A DNA stretch of 45,391 nucleotides, from assembly GCF_006539945.1 (NCBI RefSeq), contig NZ_BJNZ01000035.1, positions 1-45,391 of the forward strand, read 5' to 3'. Position numbers and translations under genes: made by a program. Under the pieces are notes generated by a model, which was not told the DNA's origin, did no database searches, and saw only the letters and a program-made list of their open reading frames with translations. Within the stretch, counting starts at the first letter, position 1; each line of letters begins with the position of its first letter. This stretch comes from Cellulosimicrobium cellulans. GTDB taxonomy: Bacteria > Actinomycetota > Actinomycetes > Actinomycetales > Cellulomonadaceae. Of this stretch, positions 43,685 through 45,391 are shown one piece after another.

Positions 43685-44301
43685 TCACGACGACGTACCG
43701 ACCTCCGCCGTCCAGCGCTCCATCCGGGCCTGTGCCGCGTCCAGGAACGCCGTCTTGTCGCGCGTGTAGTCGTCGTAGTCGTCGGCGTCCGCGTGGCGCG
43801 CGGCGAGGCTGCGCTTCGTCGCCTCGTACGCCGCGGCCTCGGCGGGGACGGCGCGCAGCCAGTCGCGGAACGCGACGACGTACGCGGCGAACGGCGGGTC
43901 GAGGCGCCGGACGTGCAGGATCACGGGCGGCTCGCCCTCGCCACCGGGGCGGGTGAGCAGGCGCTTGGCGTAGAGCTCCGGCGCCGGTCGGCGCCCGGGC
44001 GCGGGACGTCCCGGTACACGCCGGGCGAGTCGGGGCGCGCCCCGCGCTCGATCGAGAATCCGAGCGGCCCGAGTACCGCCTCCAGCACCGCCTCGGAGGG
44101 CAGCGCCGCGACGCGCACCTGGAGGTCGACGATCGGCTTCGCGGCCAGCCCGGGCACGGCCGTCGACCCGATGTGCTCGACGACCGAGGCCGTGCCGTCA
44201 CGGCTCGCGAGGTCGGCGAGCGCGTCGGCGACGCGCTCGGTCCACCGCCTCCCGGTGTCGGTCCAACGGGGGTCGTGGGTGTCGACGGTCGCTGCAGGCA
44301 C
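43685..44301 (-). pseudogene. GrpB family protein, frameshifted
   Basis: Two frames together make one GrpB (UPF0157-like) protein. The first part (44301 to about 43990) has the family motif VVEHIGSTAVPGLAAKPIVDLQV, and the second (about 43985-43685) has LYAKRLLTRPGGEGEPPVILHVRRLD and FRDWLRAVP. The frame changes around 43979-43994, inside a GC-rich run, and is restored by adding one base. GTG 44301 follows TAGGGT by six bases. Either a recent mutation or a sequencing error; the rest is undamaged. Confidence 0.75.
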
Positions 44302-44363
44302 CCGCGCACCCTACGACCCGGCCCCGCCTCGGGACCGCAGGCCCGCCGAGACGGGAGGTCGGG

Positions 44364-45356
44364 TCAGTACGTCGTCAGGCCGTGGGCGCGGAACTGGTCG
44401 CGCACGCGCTCGGTGAGCTCGGCCGACGGCGCGGGCGTGTCGTCGAGCTCGTACGTGCGCCCGAGCGCGTCCCACTTGTCGCGGCCCATCTGGTGGAAGG
44501 GCAGCACCTCGACGCGCGTCACCGTGCCGGGGCGGATCGCGTTGAGCGAGGCCGCGTACTCCGCGACCTTCTCGACGTTGTCCACGTCGTCGGTGAGGCC
44601 CGGGACGAGGACGAAGCGCACCCACACCTCGGGCGCGTGGCCGGTGAGGCCGCGCTCGGCGATCCGGCGCCCGAACCGCAGCGTCGGCTCGAGGTCGCGG
44701 CTCGTGACCCTCTTGTAGGTCTCCGGGTCGCCGGACTTCACGTCGAGCAGCACGAGGTCCGTGTCGTCGAGCATCGCGTCGGTCGCGTTCGCCCCGAGGA
44801 AGCCCGACGTGTCGAGCGCGGTGTGCACGTCCATCGCCTTGGCGCCGCGCAGCACGCGGGCGGCGAACGCGGGCTGCATGAGCACCTCGCCGCCGGAGAG
44901 CGTGAGCCCCCCGTGCGTGGCCCGGAACACGGGCAGGTAGCGCTTGACCCGCCCCAGGAGCTCGTCCGCCGTGACGGGCCGGCCGTCCTTCATGGCGAAC
45001 GTGTCGGGGTTGTGGCAGTACAGGCACCGCAGCGGGCACCCGTTGAGGAACACCGTGAGCCGGGTCCCCGGCCCGTCCACGGCGGTGACGAGCTCCCAGG
45101 AGTGGACCGAGCCGAGCTCGCCCGCGCGCATCGCCGCGAGCTTGTCGGCCCGGTCCACGTCCGCGACCGTCAGCCCGTCCAGGCCCGCGCCCGCCCGGCG
45201 GGCGTGGCCCACGGGCGTGCCCGACGCCGTGGGCTCGGACCCGGCGGTCGGGGCGCCCGGGACGTCGAGGCGCGTGGCGTCGTCGGGCAGGGTGCCCCCG
45301 GCGACGCCGCACCCGCGCTGCGGGCGGACGGCGGGGCCGGGAAGGGTGACGGTCAT
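44364..45356 (-). CDS. pflA: pyruvate formate-lyase activating enzyme (radical SAM)
   Basis: A 330-residue radical SAM enzyme. The cluster motif C107-PLR-C111-LY-C114 is followed by HNPDTFAM, then GGLTLSGGEVLMQP, HTALDTSGFLG and LLDVKSGDPETYKRV, all typical of PflA. It would generate the glycyl radical of pyruvate formate-lyase under anoxic conditions. The N-terminal 75 residues are an extra Pro/Ala-rich segment; the usual PflA start would be near M76. GAGGAG upstream of the ATG at 45356 supports the long start. Confidence 0.93.
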   Translation of the reverse strand: MTVTLPGPAVRPQRGCGVAGGTLPDDATRLDVPGAPTAGSEPTASGTPVGHARRAGAGLDGLTVADVDRADKLAAMRAGELGSVHSWELVTAVDGPGTRLTVFLNGCPLRCLYCHNPDTFAMKDGRPVTADELLGRVKRYLPVFRATHGGLTLSGGEVLMQPAFAARVLRGAKAMDVHTALDTSGFLGANATDAMLDDTDLVLLDVKSGDPETYKRVTSRDLEPTLRFGRRIAERGLTGHAPEVWVRFVLVPGLTDDVDNVEKVAEYAASLNAIRPGTVTRVEVLPFHQMGRDKWDALGRTYELDDTPAPSAELTERVRDQFRAHGLTTY

Positions 45357-45376
45357 GGGTGGCTCCTCAGCGCTCG

Positions 45377-45391
45377 TCAGAGCGCGCCGTG
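45377..45391 (-). CDS. possible 3' end of pflB (partial)
   Basis: Reading into the window edge on the minus strand gives HGAL and a TGA 20 bases before pflA. A pflB just upstream of pflA is usual, and PflB proteins often end in a similar Ala/Leu tail. Only four codons are visible. Confidence 0.3.
   Translation of the reverse strand, partial: HGAL

Noticed and set aside
43617-44309. A 230-codon frame across grpB
   Set aside because: It is a Pro/Arg/Ser-rich shadow frame; the GrpB motifs are in the other two frames.

Overview
The window comes from a high-GC Gram-positive actinobacterium. From gene content it is most likely a member of Micrococcales near Cellulosimicrobium, Cellulomonas or Isoptericola. 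The evidence is strong G/C third-position bias, many GTG starts, -10-like TAnnnT boxes 6-8 nt before start codons (leaderless style), a DUF3000-RNase D pair, GlgX-TreY-TreZ, a PflA, and cell-wall genes that fit an A4alpha (L-Lys/D-Asp bridge) peptidoglycan. The exact genus is inference.

Bases 148-11708 form an integrated accessory island. It is bounded by 48-bp perfect direct repeats of the 3' half of a tRNA-Val(CAC) gene. The intact tRNA lies at the right end (11667-11738, minus strand) and a tRNA fragment marks the left end. The island is visibly less GC-rich than the rest. It carries one minus-strand operon with overlapping or nearly abutting genes: a short remnant of a restriction-endonuclease N-terminus, an SNF2 helicase with a C-terminal DUF3883 (PD-(D/E)XK-like) domain, a DUF1156 adenine methylase with a Zn-ribbon, a DUF499 AAA-type ATPase, and a DUF5677-like protein. 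This looks like a modification-linked anti-phage system of the COG0553/COG1743/COG1483 type. No integrase lies between the repeats. A decayed IS3-like orfA start lies near the right end.

From 11.7 to 16.7 kb come chromosomal genes: pabB-pabC (folate branch), a tandemly duplicated tRNA Gly-Cys-Val cassette with separate promoters and terminators, and four small or uncharacterised genes. From 16.9 to 24.6 kb lie the overlapping glgX-treY-treZ genes (glycogen debranching and trehalose from malto-oligosaccharides), then a PPK2 polyphosphate kinase.

From 24.6 to 36 kb come zapE, a divergent RibD-C reductase, an unknown 161-aa protein, an Asp/Glu racemase, a HAD hydrolase, a D-aspartate-ligase-like ATP-grasp enzyme, a DegT/DnrJ-type PLP enzyme, 6-phosphogluconate dehydrogenase, DUF3000, RNase D and a FemX-type bridge transferase. 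The racemase, ligase and FemX homologue together suggest peptidoglycan interpeptide bridge synthesis. From 36.2 to 39.7 kb is a fadA-fadB beta-oxidation pair between two strong hairpin terminators.

The right end holds a possible broken small ORF with a G9 tract, a PIG-L deacetylase, a three-gene operon (RHH antitoxin, Doc/Fic toxin, SNF2 helicase) with a palindromic operator candidate, a frameshifted GrpB gene, and pflA preceded by what may be the last codons of pflB.
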